Source: Lateolabrax maculatus (taxonomy: Eukaryota; Chordata; Actinopteri; Acropomatiformes; Lateolabracidae). Taken from it: a stretch of 64,000 bases of DNA. Shown in pieces: positions 12,701 to 22,025 of this stretch. The notes below the pieces were generated by a model. It was not told where the DNA came from and ran no database searches. It saw nothing but the letters and a program-made list of their open reading frames with translations. The stretch is from positions 7,684,501 to 7,748,500 of the forward strand of contig CM062210.1 of the NCBI GenBank assembly GCA_031216445.1. The letters are read 5' to 3'. The translations under genes were made by a program, and so were the position numbers. The stretch's first letter is position 1. Each line of letters begins with the position of its first letter.

Positions 12701-13116
12701 GGGAAGACTATGAGTCGGATCCACAAACAAATGCACACACACACATACACACAGAGAGCTGAGAGACAGCTTGACTCAAAAGCTTTATTTTAAGACACAC
12801 CTGGCAGGATCGATGGCGGTGTCCTCGTGCACTCCGAGGGCGTTAACCTTCACCTTCACCCCAAGTCTATGGCCAATCACATCCTGGGTAGGGTCAGGAG
12901 AGAGGAAGGAAGTGGAGGCAGCAGGTGCCAATCATTCTGAAATGGCATTCCTGAGTGGCTACACACCTGTACATACTAAAACTTTCATTCTTCCCTTCCT
13001 TCTCTCCCTGCATTTTTTTTCCTCCTCCACCTCCTCCTCCTCAGGAGCAGTTTGAGTTTGCGCTGACAGCCGTGGCAGAGGAGGTGAACGCCATCCTGAA
13101 AGCGCTTCCTCAGTGA
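720..13116 (+). CDS. ptprn2: PTPRN2 (phogrin, IA-2beta), C-terminal 209 residues, seven exons
   Basis: The coding sequence joins 720-797, 4013-4132, 5178-5344, 7670-7723, 8713-8777, 10902-10975 and 13045-13116. It totals 630 nt: 209 residues and a TGA stop. All seven exons join in phase, and the protein matches the C-terminal half of the phosphatase-like domain of human PTPRN2 almost residue for residue as I recall it. PTPRN2 is a single-pass protein of dense-core secretory granules in neurons and endocrine cells. Family members have weak or no protein phosphatase activity. Visible motifs are the YWPDEG motif (exon 2), the WPD-loop equivalent read as W-M-D (5292-5300), the active-site loop [12 protein letters not shown] across exons 4 and 5, and the C-terminal end [11 protein letters not shown]. 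The W-x-D with Asp, and the Asp after HCS, favour PTPRN2 over PTPRN, which has WPA. The first half of the gene lies left of the window. The gene converges tail to tail on DNAJB6. Confidence 0.97.
798..4012 (+). other. ptprn2: PTPRN2 intron, 3.2 kb
   Basis: A GT-AG intron. It is mostly AT-rich unique sequence. A moderately GC-rich stretch around 3050-3760 contains pyrimidine-rich tracts and could hold conserved non-coding sequence, but nothing specific can be named. The short open frames here have no recognisable protein. Confidence 0.7.
4013..4132 (+). CDS. ptprn2: PTPRN2 exon with the YWPDEG motif
   Basis: Acceptor AG at 4011-4012, donor GT at 4133-4134, 40 codons in phase 0. It encodes [20 protein letters not shown] and then the [16 protein letters not shown] segment, nearly identical to human PTPRN2. 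This WPD belongs to the conserved YWP motif of the fold. It is not the catalytic WPD loop. Confidence 0.97.
4185..5043. repeat. Inverted-repeat-ended dispersed element (family A, copy 1)
   Basis: The left end (about 4185-4225, containing CCTAAATTACAAAAAACA) is matched in inverted orientation by the right end (about 5005-5043, containing TGTTTTTTGTAATTTGAG). This gives about 860 bp bounded by terminal inverted repeats, as in non-autonomous DNA transposons. The left half shares the phrases TAGTGGTGTCTAGCCA and AAATTACAAAA with a second copy at 25003-25335. A phrase near 4767-4791 (CCACTTCATTAGGTACACCC) looks like another widespread fish repeat nested inside. It lies in a PTPRN2 intron. There is no coding capacity. 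Confidence 0.7.
5178..5344 (+). CDS. ptprn2: PTPRN2 exon with the W-M-D catalytic loop variant
   Basis: Acceptor AG at 5176-5177 and donor GT at 5345-5346. It has 55 codons plus two bases of an arginine codon. It encodes [20 protein letters not shown] through [21 protein letters not shown]. The WPD loop of active phosphatases is W-M-D here (5292-5300). Human PTPRN2 has W-Y-D as I recall. Confidence 0.97.
6247..6332 (+). ncRNA. mir153: mir-153 precursor hairpin, intronic in PTPRN2
   Basis: The 3' arm at 6298-6319 equals mature miR-153-3p over all 22 bases as I remember it (it starts TTGCATAGTCAC). The 5' arm at 6260-6281 equals miR-153-5p (it starts TCATTTTTGTGATG). The loop TAGTAATATGAGCCC and the flanks CCAGTG and CATTGG also match human mir-153-2 from memory, and the two arms fold on each other. 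In mammals mir-153-2 sits in a PTPRN2 intron and mir-153-1 in PTPRN, so host gene and strand agree. It probably shares its host's transcript and represses neuronal and secretory targets. The precursor ends are approximate. Confidence 0.97.
6847..6863. repeat. TA dinucleotide microsatellite
   Basis: A short run of alternating T and A in the PTPRN2 intron downstream of mir-153. Confidence 0.8.
7670..7723 (+). CDS. ptprn2: PTPRN2 exon ending in the active-site HC-S codon
   Basis: Acceptor AG at 7668-7669 after a long T tract. The exon completes an arginine codon, encodes [17 protein letters not shown] and ends with AG, the first two bases of the serine of HCSDG. The active-site cysteine codon is 7719-7721. 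The next bases are GCAAGT, so the donor is GC and not GT. Only this end restores [12 protein letters not shown] with the next exon. Confidence 0.96.
7724..8712 (+). other. ptprn2: PTPRN2 GC-AG intron inside the active-site codon
   Basis: The donor reads CAG then GCAAGT, the consensus for the rare GC-AG class of U2 introns. The acceptor AG is at 8711-8712 after a CT-rich tract. A GC-rich stretch at about 8040-8430, unlike the surrounding AT-rich intron, may be conserved regulatory sequence. It has homeodomain-type TTAAT motifs and no open coding pattern. Confidence 0.9.
8713..8777 (+). CDS. ptprn2: PTPRN2 exon [21 protein letters not shown]
   Basis: Acceptor AG at 8711-8712, donor GT at 8778-8779. 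The first base completes the serine of HCS. Then 21 codons give the rest of the phosphate-binding loop, with the arginine of GAGRSG, and the following helix. One base is left for a glycine codon. Confidence 0.96.
8778..10901 (+). other. ptprn2: PTPRN2 intron, 2.1 kb
   Basis: A GT-AG intron of mostly unique AT-rich sequence. I recognise no gene or repeat in it. The long reverse-strand open frame at 10529-11077 runs antisense across the next exon and is not considered real. Confidence 0.7.
10902..10975 (+). CDS. ptprn2: PTPRN2 exon [20 protein letters not shown]...
   Basis: Acceptor AG at 10900-10901, donor GT at 10976-10977 (GTAAGG). Two bases finish a glycine codon, then 24 codons end in VQTK. 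Human PTPRN2 has DQRPGM where this has DQRAGM. This is the helix before the Q-loop. Confidence 0.96.
10976..13044 (+). other. ptprn2: PTPRN2 last intron, 2.1 kb
   Basis: A GT-AG intron whose acceptor follows a CTCCTCCTC tract at about 13020-13042. It contains a diverged family-B repeat at about 11335-11535. The rest is unassigned. Confidence 0.75.
11335..11535. repeat. Diverged family-B (hAT-like) repeat copy
   Basis: Phrases such as CTCACATTTGAGAAGCAGAAC, TAATGTTTGATAT and AAAAATGACTGAAGCAATTAGTC resemble the internal part of the 13611-13961 element. They match my memory of a very common percomorph inverted-repeat element. The ends are degraded. Confidence 0.5.
13045..13116 (+). CDS. ptprn2: PTPRN2 terminal coding exon
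   Basis: Acceptor AG at 13043-13044. It encodes [20 protein letters not shown] and LPQ followed by TGA at 13114-13116, identical to the human C-terminus as I remember it. It includes the Q-loop glutamine and the final helix. Confidence 0.98.
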   Translation, partial: EQFEFALTAVAEEVNAILKALPQ

Positions 13117-13610
13117 AGGCATCGCATCCCCCACCTTCTTCTCGCTCGCTGAGCACCGGTTTCCTCAGCCCACTCAAGACTGACATCTCTCTCTGCCCTT
13201 CCTTCTCCTCGCTCTGTTTCTCTCTTCTCTGCCTCCTCTTCACCTCTATATATACTGTATACTTATGAATGTCGTGCCAGATATCTCACCTGGATCCATA
13301 GTTGCAAAATCTCAGAGTACGACAGCTGATCTGGGATCTGGGATGTTTTAGCGATTCAGGCGAGTGTGCGTACCAGTGGGGCCTGATCTGATCTGATGTG
13401 GGAACTTAGATCAGCCCTCCGAGACTTTTTGTCAATATGAACCCAGGTCCTCTATAACTGTGATGTTGTTCCTGAACATACCGTTCTAGTGCCACTGACG
13501 AGCTGTTTACGTGATGTCAAGTGAAGATTTTTGTTCCAAAATCAGCTATCGAAAAAGGTTGATAAATGACTAGAAAAATGACTTTTGCCAAGTTTAAAAC
13601 CAACTATAGT

Positions 13611-13961
13611 AGAGCTGCAACTGACGATTGCATTAGTTATCAATTAATATGCAGATTATTTGCTCAATTAATCATGTCTATTAATTGTTAAATAAAAATA
13701 GTGAAGAAATTGCACTTATAGTTTCTGAGAGGCCACAGTAATGTCTTCATTTTGCTTATTTTTCTATAGTCTATAATCTTAAATTATTGAATTTTAATAT
13801 GATTTCAAATATGACAAAGAAAAGAAGCAAAATGCCATATTTTAGAGGCTGTAACCAGAGAATGTTTGTTTTCATTTTTGCTTGAAAATTTTTGCTCGAT
13901 AAATCGATTATCAAAATCTTTGCCAATTAATTTTTGCCGATCGAGTTATTGTTGCAGCTCT
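13611..13961. mobile_element. Non-autonomous hAT-like element, 351 bp, in the PTPRN2 3'UTR
   Basis: The left end AGAGCTGCAAC (13611-13621) and the right end GTTGCAGCTCT (13951-13961) are perfect inverted repeats. Immediately outside lie identical 10-bp direct repeats, CAACTATAGT, at 13601-13610 and 13962-13971, which look like a target-site duplication (8 bp is usual for hAT elements). The interior has AATCGATTA-type palindromic motifs and no open reading frame. Related, more decayed copies lie near 11335, 42115 and 52485. Confidence 0.88.
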
Positions 13962-14627
13962 CAACTATAGTACTTTTAGATTAATAATATGTAAAGTAAA
14001 TCAAGTTTTTGCCTGTAAAAAATCATAATAATGTACAGATTATATACCCTAAATGAATTGATGTATTGGATACATATAGCGTTTTGGAAATAAACTCCTC
14101 ACAAGTTTCTTCTCCTCTGTGATCTGAATCAACCACTATATACTCAGCATAACATGTTGAAGTGTGTGTGTATTGTTGTATTTTGGGTCCAGACATCTCA
14201 CTCCTGTATTAAACCACAGATGCTCGGATTCTTAAAAAGCCTCACAGGTCATGATTCTTGCAACATATCAGGTGTTTTTTATTACTCATTGCATTGATCT
14301 TACATTTTACACCATGATTTTTTGTTACATGAACATATCTGTTAATATTAAATGTAATAGAAATATAACAACTGAAATAGTTCCTATATCGATAGTAACA
14401 ATATGATATATTTAAGCAGAAATTATATTGGGATTGTTGCTAAATTTGTCTGTCCCGCCATCACTGGCATATTGTGATATTTTGTGCAACATGGCAGATT
14501 ATTCCCTCTATGTATTGTAGAGACAATGAATGACTTTATGAATCCCTATATAGTGCTATCTGAAATGTATACTGAGAACCCCAAAGAAAACGATATATTT
14601 TGTGTGAAAAGTAACATTCAGGTTGAT

Positions 14628-14633
14628 AATAAA
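14628..14633 (+). terminator. ptprn2: Polyadenylation signal of PTPRN2 (distal)
   Basis: AATAAA followed within about 20-50 bases by a GT-rich stretch (GCTGTCTTGGTGTTTAATG). An alternative proximal signal is at 14089-14094. Confidence 0.6.
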
Positions 14634-15304
14634 TCAGAACAGATTATACTGCTTTGCTGTCTTGGTGTTTAATGTTGTTTCTGATACACTCACACACAGA
14701 CACACACAAAGAGGAGGGAGAAAGCTCTTACAGCGAATGGCATTTGATTGAATGGAAGCCTTAGTAAAGCCACAAAGAAAAGATGTATCAAGCTCCCTGA
14801 GGGTTTGGGTCTGGGAGAGACTCGCAGGTTTGTACAGATGAAATGTTTGGTTCACCAGCTCTGTCAGTGGAGAAAGTGGCTGGGATTTGAAATGAAATCA
14901 GTCATGTATTTCAGCCACTGAGGTCCTCTCGTAATATCACAGAGAGCAGGAGGCCCAGTCGCTCTAAAAGTCCAATTTGATCAATATTTACTGAAGAATG
15001 TAACTTTAAACTTATTGAGTTTGGACAGTAATTGCTTATTCTAGTATTGTTTTCCCTTTTTTTTTTTATTGTTTTATCGGTTGTCTTGCCCAAAAGATGT
15101 TGGTGACCTCAATGGGACTTCCAAGGTTAACATTAAAAAAAAAATAAGTTACTACTATTTGATTATTACATGTTTATAAGTGTGCATTTTCATTTATTTC
15201 AATAATTTTGTGTTGTTTTGTGATGATTAAAGGGGCCAGATTTCATCGTGATTGGAAACAGGACAGGCAATAATACAGCTATTTTTATAGAATAACATGT
15301 AATC

Positions 15305-15845
15305 CCTAAGAATCCTCGGTTAAATAATGGTTGAATAAAATTAACTTTCTAATAATTTTATAAATTAAACTAATGGTTCTATTAATAGTTAATAAATATT
15401 TTGTTAATGCTTCATAGATTAGTTGTAAGTCATTCAAATTTGAGCATTGGCAGGTTGTGGAAAACACCTTTGACTTATGTTTCTCCTCCAACATGACATA
15501 TTTCACAGACTTGGAATTACAAACATTAGTAAGTCATTAATAAAGACTAATGGGTCTCACTTGCTAATAAGCCCTCAAGTCCACACTAATAAATGTTGAT
15601 ATGTCGTCAAGTGCTCTTAATGACATATCAACATTTATTGGGTTTATTATTTACTGAGTGTGACGCTAAAGAGAATAAACACCAGCCAAAGGTGTTTTTC
15701 ACAACCTGGCAATCCAAATGTCTTTCTTATTAATGGTTTATAACTGTAATCTAATCTATAAAGCAGTGTTAAATGATTTATTAACCATTAATAAAGCCAT
15801 TACTCACAATTTATAAACCGGTTATAAAGGGTGCCTTATTAATAA
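15305..15845. repeat. Dispersed repeat family C, copy 1
   Basis: It contains TTAATGCTTCATAGATTAG, GGCAGGTTGTGGAAAACACC, AATAAACACCAGC and CTTATTAATGGTTTATAAC. Closely similar phrases recur in the same order at 31965-32540. The two halves of this copy are partly inverted to each other (GGTTGTGGAAAACACCTTTG and AAAGGTGTTTTTCACAACC), so it is a large palindromic, MITE-like element. No coding capacity. Confidence 0.65.
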
Positions 15846-16079
15846 ATATTGGAATTAAACTAAAATTATCCTTCACTGAAGGTAAAATAAACTGTAAAAC
15901 TGACATAAATTTGACACAAAGTATAATAAGGATTCTGTTGCCAGAGAATAAAGAAGTGCAAACACATGAACACATGCAGTATGTATAGAGAATATATAAT
16001 TTCCCACCTTTCAACAATGTGTGTGTGTGCTTCATGCGTGAACGCATATTCATGTGTGTGCGCTGCCCGTTGACATGTC

Positions 16080-16330
16080 CCTCCCTCCCCTGACAGTTCT
16101 AATAGCGAGGAATGAGGCTTCATGCACTTCCTGAGGCCTCATTTGCATATGATTCGCTGATGAGCTGCCACCACTAACCAGCAACACCAAACCAAAGCCC
16201 TATTAATATTCTCCCATTCAGGTTGTAAAGCACACAAACCTAATCAGCTTAGAAATTACTGTATGGAAACCATAATTACGCATGTTTAATTGCTTATCAT
16301 CTGATGGGTACAAGTTTATTAGAAAATGTA
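16080..16330. promoter_or_regulatory. Candidate conserved non-coding element
   Basis: A compositionally complex stretch with an octamer-like ATTTGCATAT (about 16141-16150), several TAAT or ATTA homeodomain cores and no repeat character. This texture is typical of vertebrate enhancers. It is only a candidate, because no alignment could be made. Confidence 0.25.
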
Positions 16331-17249
16331 TTCATGGTAATTGCTTCCTGAGGTATCTGGTGTGCTACAATACCATGTGATATCCTGTCAGCTCCCATTT
16401 GGGAGGATTAATGCGCTCTGAAAAAGTCACAAAATTAGATACTGTGTATTGACTCTTTGGTTGCTTGGTTTAACTCAAAGTGATTTTTAATTTAGGGATT
16501 TCTAAATTACTGCTTAAGCTTGGATAAGTCTTTGGAGTGAGATCCATCAAAATCAGCATATCTAGCTGTTGTTAAGGAGTGCTGGCATATCACAGGGATA
16601 TAAATGACTGTAAAGCAGACAAATGCCTGTGTAATCTAGATGCCACCAGAAAATACTTGCAAACCTGCCTGACATCATGGAGACTATATTCCCACCACAA
16701 AATAGAAAAGCTGTTAAAATCGGGGGAAACACAGGGGGAACACAAAAGTATAAAGTCACATGCATGAAATGAGGGAACACATCTTATAAGAGAGAGTTTT
16801 GAAGTAAAGCCATCTCAAAGCTGATGAATCATTCAGTCCTGAAACAAGCAGATTAAAACACACACAGTGCAGGTCTCTCAGAGGGGCCTCCACACCGCCA
16901 AGAACGTCGAGTGGGCCTTTTCAGCCATGGACCTCAGTGAGTTGTACAGCTCCTGCCCACTCTTTGATGATCTCTCTATGGTTTATTGTAATCACTGTTG
17001 GCTCTCAGTCCTTCTGACACACTTGTAAATTCATGCAGTCGACCAGCCCGTAGTTGCTCTATGGATAACTCTTTCTTTCATTAGAGCCGAGATGAACCAG
17101 GGATACTTGTACCACAGGTTTGCAGTTATCAGTTGGTATGTGAAAAGATTATGAAGTAACTCAGCTGAAAAAAATACAAATTATGATTTAATAAGAAAAT
17201 TCATTCACATATTTATGGTGAGATGTTTCTATTTGTCTTGCAGAAATTG

Positions 17250-17620
17250 CTTAAAGCAGCTTTAGGCTAATCTTTTTATTCTCCAATGGATCACGTAACT
17301 TGTATGATAAAGTGGTCGCTCATGGTGATAAGCTCACAGAGAATTATCACGACTGCAGTTTTCATCAGCACTACGGAGCTTTATAGCATCTTTCAGCTCA
17401 TTGCTTTGGTTTCACTCTCCCCATCAACTCCAGATGCAGCAGGCAGCCGTTTTCAGTGAAAAAGCTCTAAAAACAGATTGTACACTACCTGCCCAGCACC
17501 AAACAGCAGAGAGACAAAGGATGCAACTAGCTGGTGAACAGAGTCAAGCATTTGGCAGCTAAAGAGTCTCAGGAGGTGGTGGAGACCAAAACTAGAGCTG
17601 AAAGGAAGGTGAGTATTTGT
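17250..17620 (+). repeat. Dispersed repeat family D, copy 1
   Basis: It shares ordered phrases with 30075-30370, for example CACAGAGAATTATCA versus CGCAGAGAATTACCA, TCTTTCAGCTCATTG, GGTTT, and CAGCACCAAACAGCAGA versus CAGCACCAAACAACAGA. Both copies lie in the same orientation. Neither has a coding frame. Confidence 0.65.
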
Positions 17621-17647
17621 TTAGTTAAAAGATTGTCTGAAGCTGAG

Positions 17648-17688
17648 TTTTTTTGTTTGTTTGTTTGTTTGTTTGTTTGTTTGTTTTT
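17648..17688. repeat. (GTTT)n microsatellite
   Basis: About nine tandem GTTT units, flanked by T runs. Confidence 0.95.
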
Positions 17689-17817
17689 GGTATCTTTATT
17701 TTTGACTTTTACACGATAAAAAAACACAACAGCAACCTTGGCGAAACCTATTGAAAAAAGATGAAGATCCCAATTGATGTATACTGTATATACGTATGTA
17801 CTGTATATGTAGACATA

Positions 17818-17905
17818 TTAGGGGTGCACAGGACACAAAAATCACGGTTGGTTTGTAATTCGGTTTTGGTGTCACAGTTTCGGTACGGAACAATTTTTCT
17901 TTTTA
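17818..17905. repeat. Fragment of a dispersed repeat (AGGGGTGCAC family)
   Basis: The stretch TTAGGGGTGCACAGG followed by CGGTTTTGGTGTCACAGTTT and CGGTACGGAACAATTT resembles a repeat end that I recall as abundant in fish genomes. The boundaries are uncertain and no second copy lies in the window. Confidence 0.4.
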
Positions 17906-18357
17906 AATAACATTTGTCATTTATTTTTAAAAGTGTAAACATTTAATAGTGGCTCCTTGGTCAAGATTCTGACTGTAAAAGTAGAGGCACTCAAATACCT
18001 ATAATAATTCTCAATAAAAAATAATAACTATTGCACGCAATAAACGCATCAAATAAACACAAATCGTAAGCATCCTCTGACCTGTCGATAATTCCTGAAC
18101 TACAACAACTTGTGCTCATTTATACAGGGCAGAGGGGAGAAAGACTCGCCTTCCAGCCTGTTTTTATCTTATTCTGCTTATCGACACATTTGGGTGATGC
18201 CGGCGTAAATTACATGTTTGAAGTGTATCCGCAGACATACCCGACTTCTGTTGAACAATGTCAGCATCCAGTTTGGATGGACACTAAGCGTTTTTGTCCA
18301 TTTTTGCCGTAACTAACCGGGAAACCATGATGCTCCCATACACTGGATCTAACTGTC

Positions 18358-18376
18358 ATATGTGTGTGTGTGTGTT
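18358..18376. repeat. GT dinucleotide microsatellite
   Basis: A short run of GT units in intergenic sequence. Confidence 0.85.
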
Positions 18377-21300
18377 TAGAATATAAATTCACATGCGCCA
18401 CAGATCCACAACAGCCGCTGTGTTTTCTTGGACAATTCCATGAAGCCACTGAAGGGTTACAATGAAGGAGTAGTCTACTTCAGCCCATCTCATAGGGCTG
18501 TGGGCTGGAAAAAAAGGTTGGTAACCACTGCATTAGATATACTTCAGTTGACTTGCAGTGATGCTGTTATTAGTATTTGGTCTAATGGCCTCTTGGGTGA
18601 AATATCCCCTACTGTGGACAAGTCAACAAAAATAATTGATTGTGCTTATTAAACCACGTCCCGTTGAATTGGGGGAGAACTTGACTGTAGCTTTAATCAG
18701 ATCTACTTGGATGCCTTAAAAGTAATTGCGGATTACATTAAAAAACGCAGCTCCTTAACTTTTCAAGTCACGTTTAGGATTCGGAGCCGAGTCCGAGAGG
18801 TGCCGTAGCTTTTTGCACTCGAAAAAAAAACCCCACCTGACGATCATTAAACTTTGAACGATAACACACAACATGCTGACAAACATGTCATTTCCCATTG
18901 GAGAGGGTTGGGAAATCCCAGAGTGTTTGCTTGTTGGAAAAACTGTCTGGGACGCTTTCCAGGATTTCCCAAAGAGAAAAGCCTTGTTTTTCTCTGCTGA
19001 TGTTGTTGGGATTGAATGGAGAGCAGATTGTAGAGGCTGTGCCTCTCATGTCGGTCCAAGGCCTTGATACCTTTGATCTTCTTAAGAAACAAACAAGCTT
19101 TTAAACTTGGCACTCCCGGCTAGTGTCTCTCTTCTTCTTACATCGCCGTCGTCATAACACTGATCCTGAGAAAATTGATCTTGCCTGAATAGTTCTGCAT
19201 ACTCCTGCTTATGCAATGATTTGGTGGTTTAAAATATGGACTCCCAACATCAACTCAACTCAAAACGTGCACACCGCGCAGCTAAGATAAAGAGTGATTT
19301 GATTTCACCACATCCTAACACAGCACAACAGTGCGTAGCCTTGGGATAAATATTTGCACTCGCTTGTATTTATTTCTTATCTTTAAACAAACTACTGAGC
19401 CCACAACCAAAACAGTTTTAATCAGCTGCAAACAATGTTTCAAGCATCTGATTCTGCCTCTCCAAGTAACATTTGTTTTGCTTCTTGTAAAGCATATAAC
19501 AAGGATTAAAAGTACACTGAAACAATTTTAAGACTAGAGGGATTAAGTTCAACTTTATAACTAAGTGTTTTACTAAATGGAAATTAGCCTACCAAATTAA
19601 AATGGGCAGCACAGCACATTCGTTTTTTACGTAGAGATTAGTTGTTACTAACTATTTACACCCAGTAACTGCCAGGTGCAGCTGTTAACTGAACAAGAAA
19701 AACTGACAGAACTGCTCGATCAAAATGCTGTTTCATAATTTTGTTCCACAAAAACGCAATATACCTCAAATGACATTATATTTTGCTGATGACATTAGAC
19801 TAAATTACCAAAAACACTGGTTCAGTGACGTTAGCCTAATCCCTCCCACTCATAGCTGTGTGAATACTGCTCACTCTGAAACTCAAAGGTTTCTCCAGCA
19901 AATCAAACCTACATTTTTTTTCAATTTTCAAAGTTAAGTTAAATATATAATTTGGCCTCCTAAACATCTTTATTTTGGAAGTTATACTGCACCTTGTGAT
20001 GTGACGTCCTGTTCACTTAGTTGATTGCATTTGATTCAACAGATCTACAGATGTTTCCAGCACACAGCAAAGTTTTTTACTCCATCACTGGTTTACTAGT
20101 TCAACTAACTAGTAGCTACTTAAAACGTACATGTTATCGACGACACTCTTAGTGATTTACGAACAGCTGGTGCCGCCCCATCCAGGTGAAGAACTATGAG
20201 GGTAAGATGCAAAATTGTGTGTTGGATCCTCCGTGGGATTTGTGGTCCAGTCATGATAGTGGATCAGGCTTGGTCAAAGGTTTCGGGATGTCAGCAGCTG
20301 AAGGTGAGAAGTGGCAGCGAGGGCCAACATCTGGCAGAGAAGAAAAGGCAAAGCCTTCAATCAGGAAACAAATCTTCTCTCATTACCCCCCCGCCCCTCC
20401 ACTGCTTCCTCCTCTCTGGTTATTAATGGACGCCCAGCAGCCACAATGACATTTTACACTGTTTCATCCCTGTCCCATCATGCATCTGGGGATACCCTGG
20501 CATTTGGCGGCGGTGTTTTCATCAGTGTCTGCGGCGGTGCTGACCAGCGTGACTTCAATCCGGCTCACTGTCACTCATCATAAGTGAGTTTATCAACACA
20601 CATCTAATCGCCACACTCCGCAGGGACCTTAACCATTTGCATACTAAGATTGCTTTCTTTTGCTCGGCTAAGAACGAACCTCCTTTGCATAATTATTAAT
20701 GATAAAGAGACGGTGAACAAATGTGTCAGAAGGTATTAGCATCACGTATACAACTAGATTCTAAAGGATACATTTAGTGACGTGCCTGGAAGAAAGATGA
20801 GGGCAAAGGGTAGGAAAGGAGAGAAACACTGTCAAGGGATGCACTTTTGCATGAAGGGAGGGGGTTTTATAAATTTTGTAGTTTTAAGTCATTGTTTGAC
20901 CGGGAAGCCCCACTGAGATTAAGGGTGTCTGTCAAAAAGAATACAAAACTTAAATAGCGACAAAAACGTGAAGAAAATCAGCAAAAAAAATCACAAAAGC
21001 ACTCAAAGGACTTCAGTCTAGTAGCAGAGCAGCAGGATGCAGGATGAGGAGCCAAGCCTGAAATATAACATATAATTACATCAAAGAAAATATTGCTCCA
21101 GTGGAAAGAAAACCCACAGTGGTGAACAACACAAGATGTTTACATACAGCAGAGTCACTGTAGCTGCTCATTTTAGTATTTCTGCTGTGTACCATTAAAG
21201 CAGCAGGCCCATATTGTCTGTCATCTGTTGTCGGTAATTACCACTTTTTACACTGTCTTACCCTCGGTGGATAATGTTCAGCGTCTATACGAGAAGTGTT

Positions 21301-22002
21301 TCGTATGAATAGTTTAACTGTTTACCACTTTATATGAAACAGCTGCACCCTTTTTACAGGACAGGAATAAATAAGTCATGCACACTATGGTTCAATTGGG
21401 GGTTGAAATGCCCTCCACTAAACACAGGCCTGTATACCCTCTGCACAGTATAATAGCATGATATTAAAAATGCCCAAAGCGATTGTTAACTCACGGCGGC
21501 ACATTTGCACCACGATGGATGACCTTTTGTGAATCCTAATGAGGCTTTTTCATGACTTTCAAAAGCAAAACATACTGTAGCATGTAGAATAATAACAGCT
21601 GTATGAAAAGTCTCCACGGCTAAATGCTTTTGTGAGCAGTGAGTTTTCTGTATAGCACATAGTTGCACAGATACTGACTACAATTAAGCCGATCACGTTT
21701 ATCTCGAAAGCATTAAAGCGGCGTCCTGTGAATTGTAGTCTAAATATCAGCTGCAGTTTAGACGTATCTCCCCTCTCAGGAGGTGCGAGGCTGTCCGAAC
21801 TTCGCGAGTCACAGCATTAAGAATAATCTCGGGGGTCAGGAGGGGTCGTCAGCGGTCTCCCTCTGGCTCTCCTTCAACAAATAACTGATAATGACCTTTG
21901 ACCTCCCTGGTTTTGCATTAGAATTGATATCACTGCTCCACACCCCCCCCTCTGTCGCAACCTCAGGACCATCTGAAATGCCAGCCCTCGAAATCCAAAG
22001 TT

Positions 22003-22025
22003 GATTTTTTTTTTTTTTTTTTTTC
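22003..22025. repeat. Poly(T) tract
   Basis: An uninterrupted run of more than 20 T. No adjacent reverse-strand coding remnant suggests a processed pseudogene. Confidence 0.9.

Larger units (their letters stand above)
13117..14655 (+). other. ptprn2: PTPRN2 3'UTR
   Basis: It runs from the stop codon to the last good polyadenylation signal. It contains an inverted-repeat transposon at 13611-13961. AATAAA hexamers occur at 13691-13696 (inside the transposon), 14089-14094 and 14628-14633. The last has the best downstream GT-rich region, so the end is placed near 14655. A shorter 3'UTR ending near 14110 is possible. Confidence 0.6.

Noticed and set aside
16873..17028. Exon-like stop-free stretch after an AG (52 codons, starting VSQRGLHTAKNVEWAF)
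   Set aside because: It lacks a pyrimidine tract, a donor and any recognised protein family. More likely non-coding sequence with balanced base composition.
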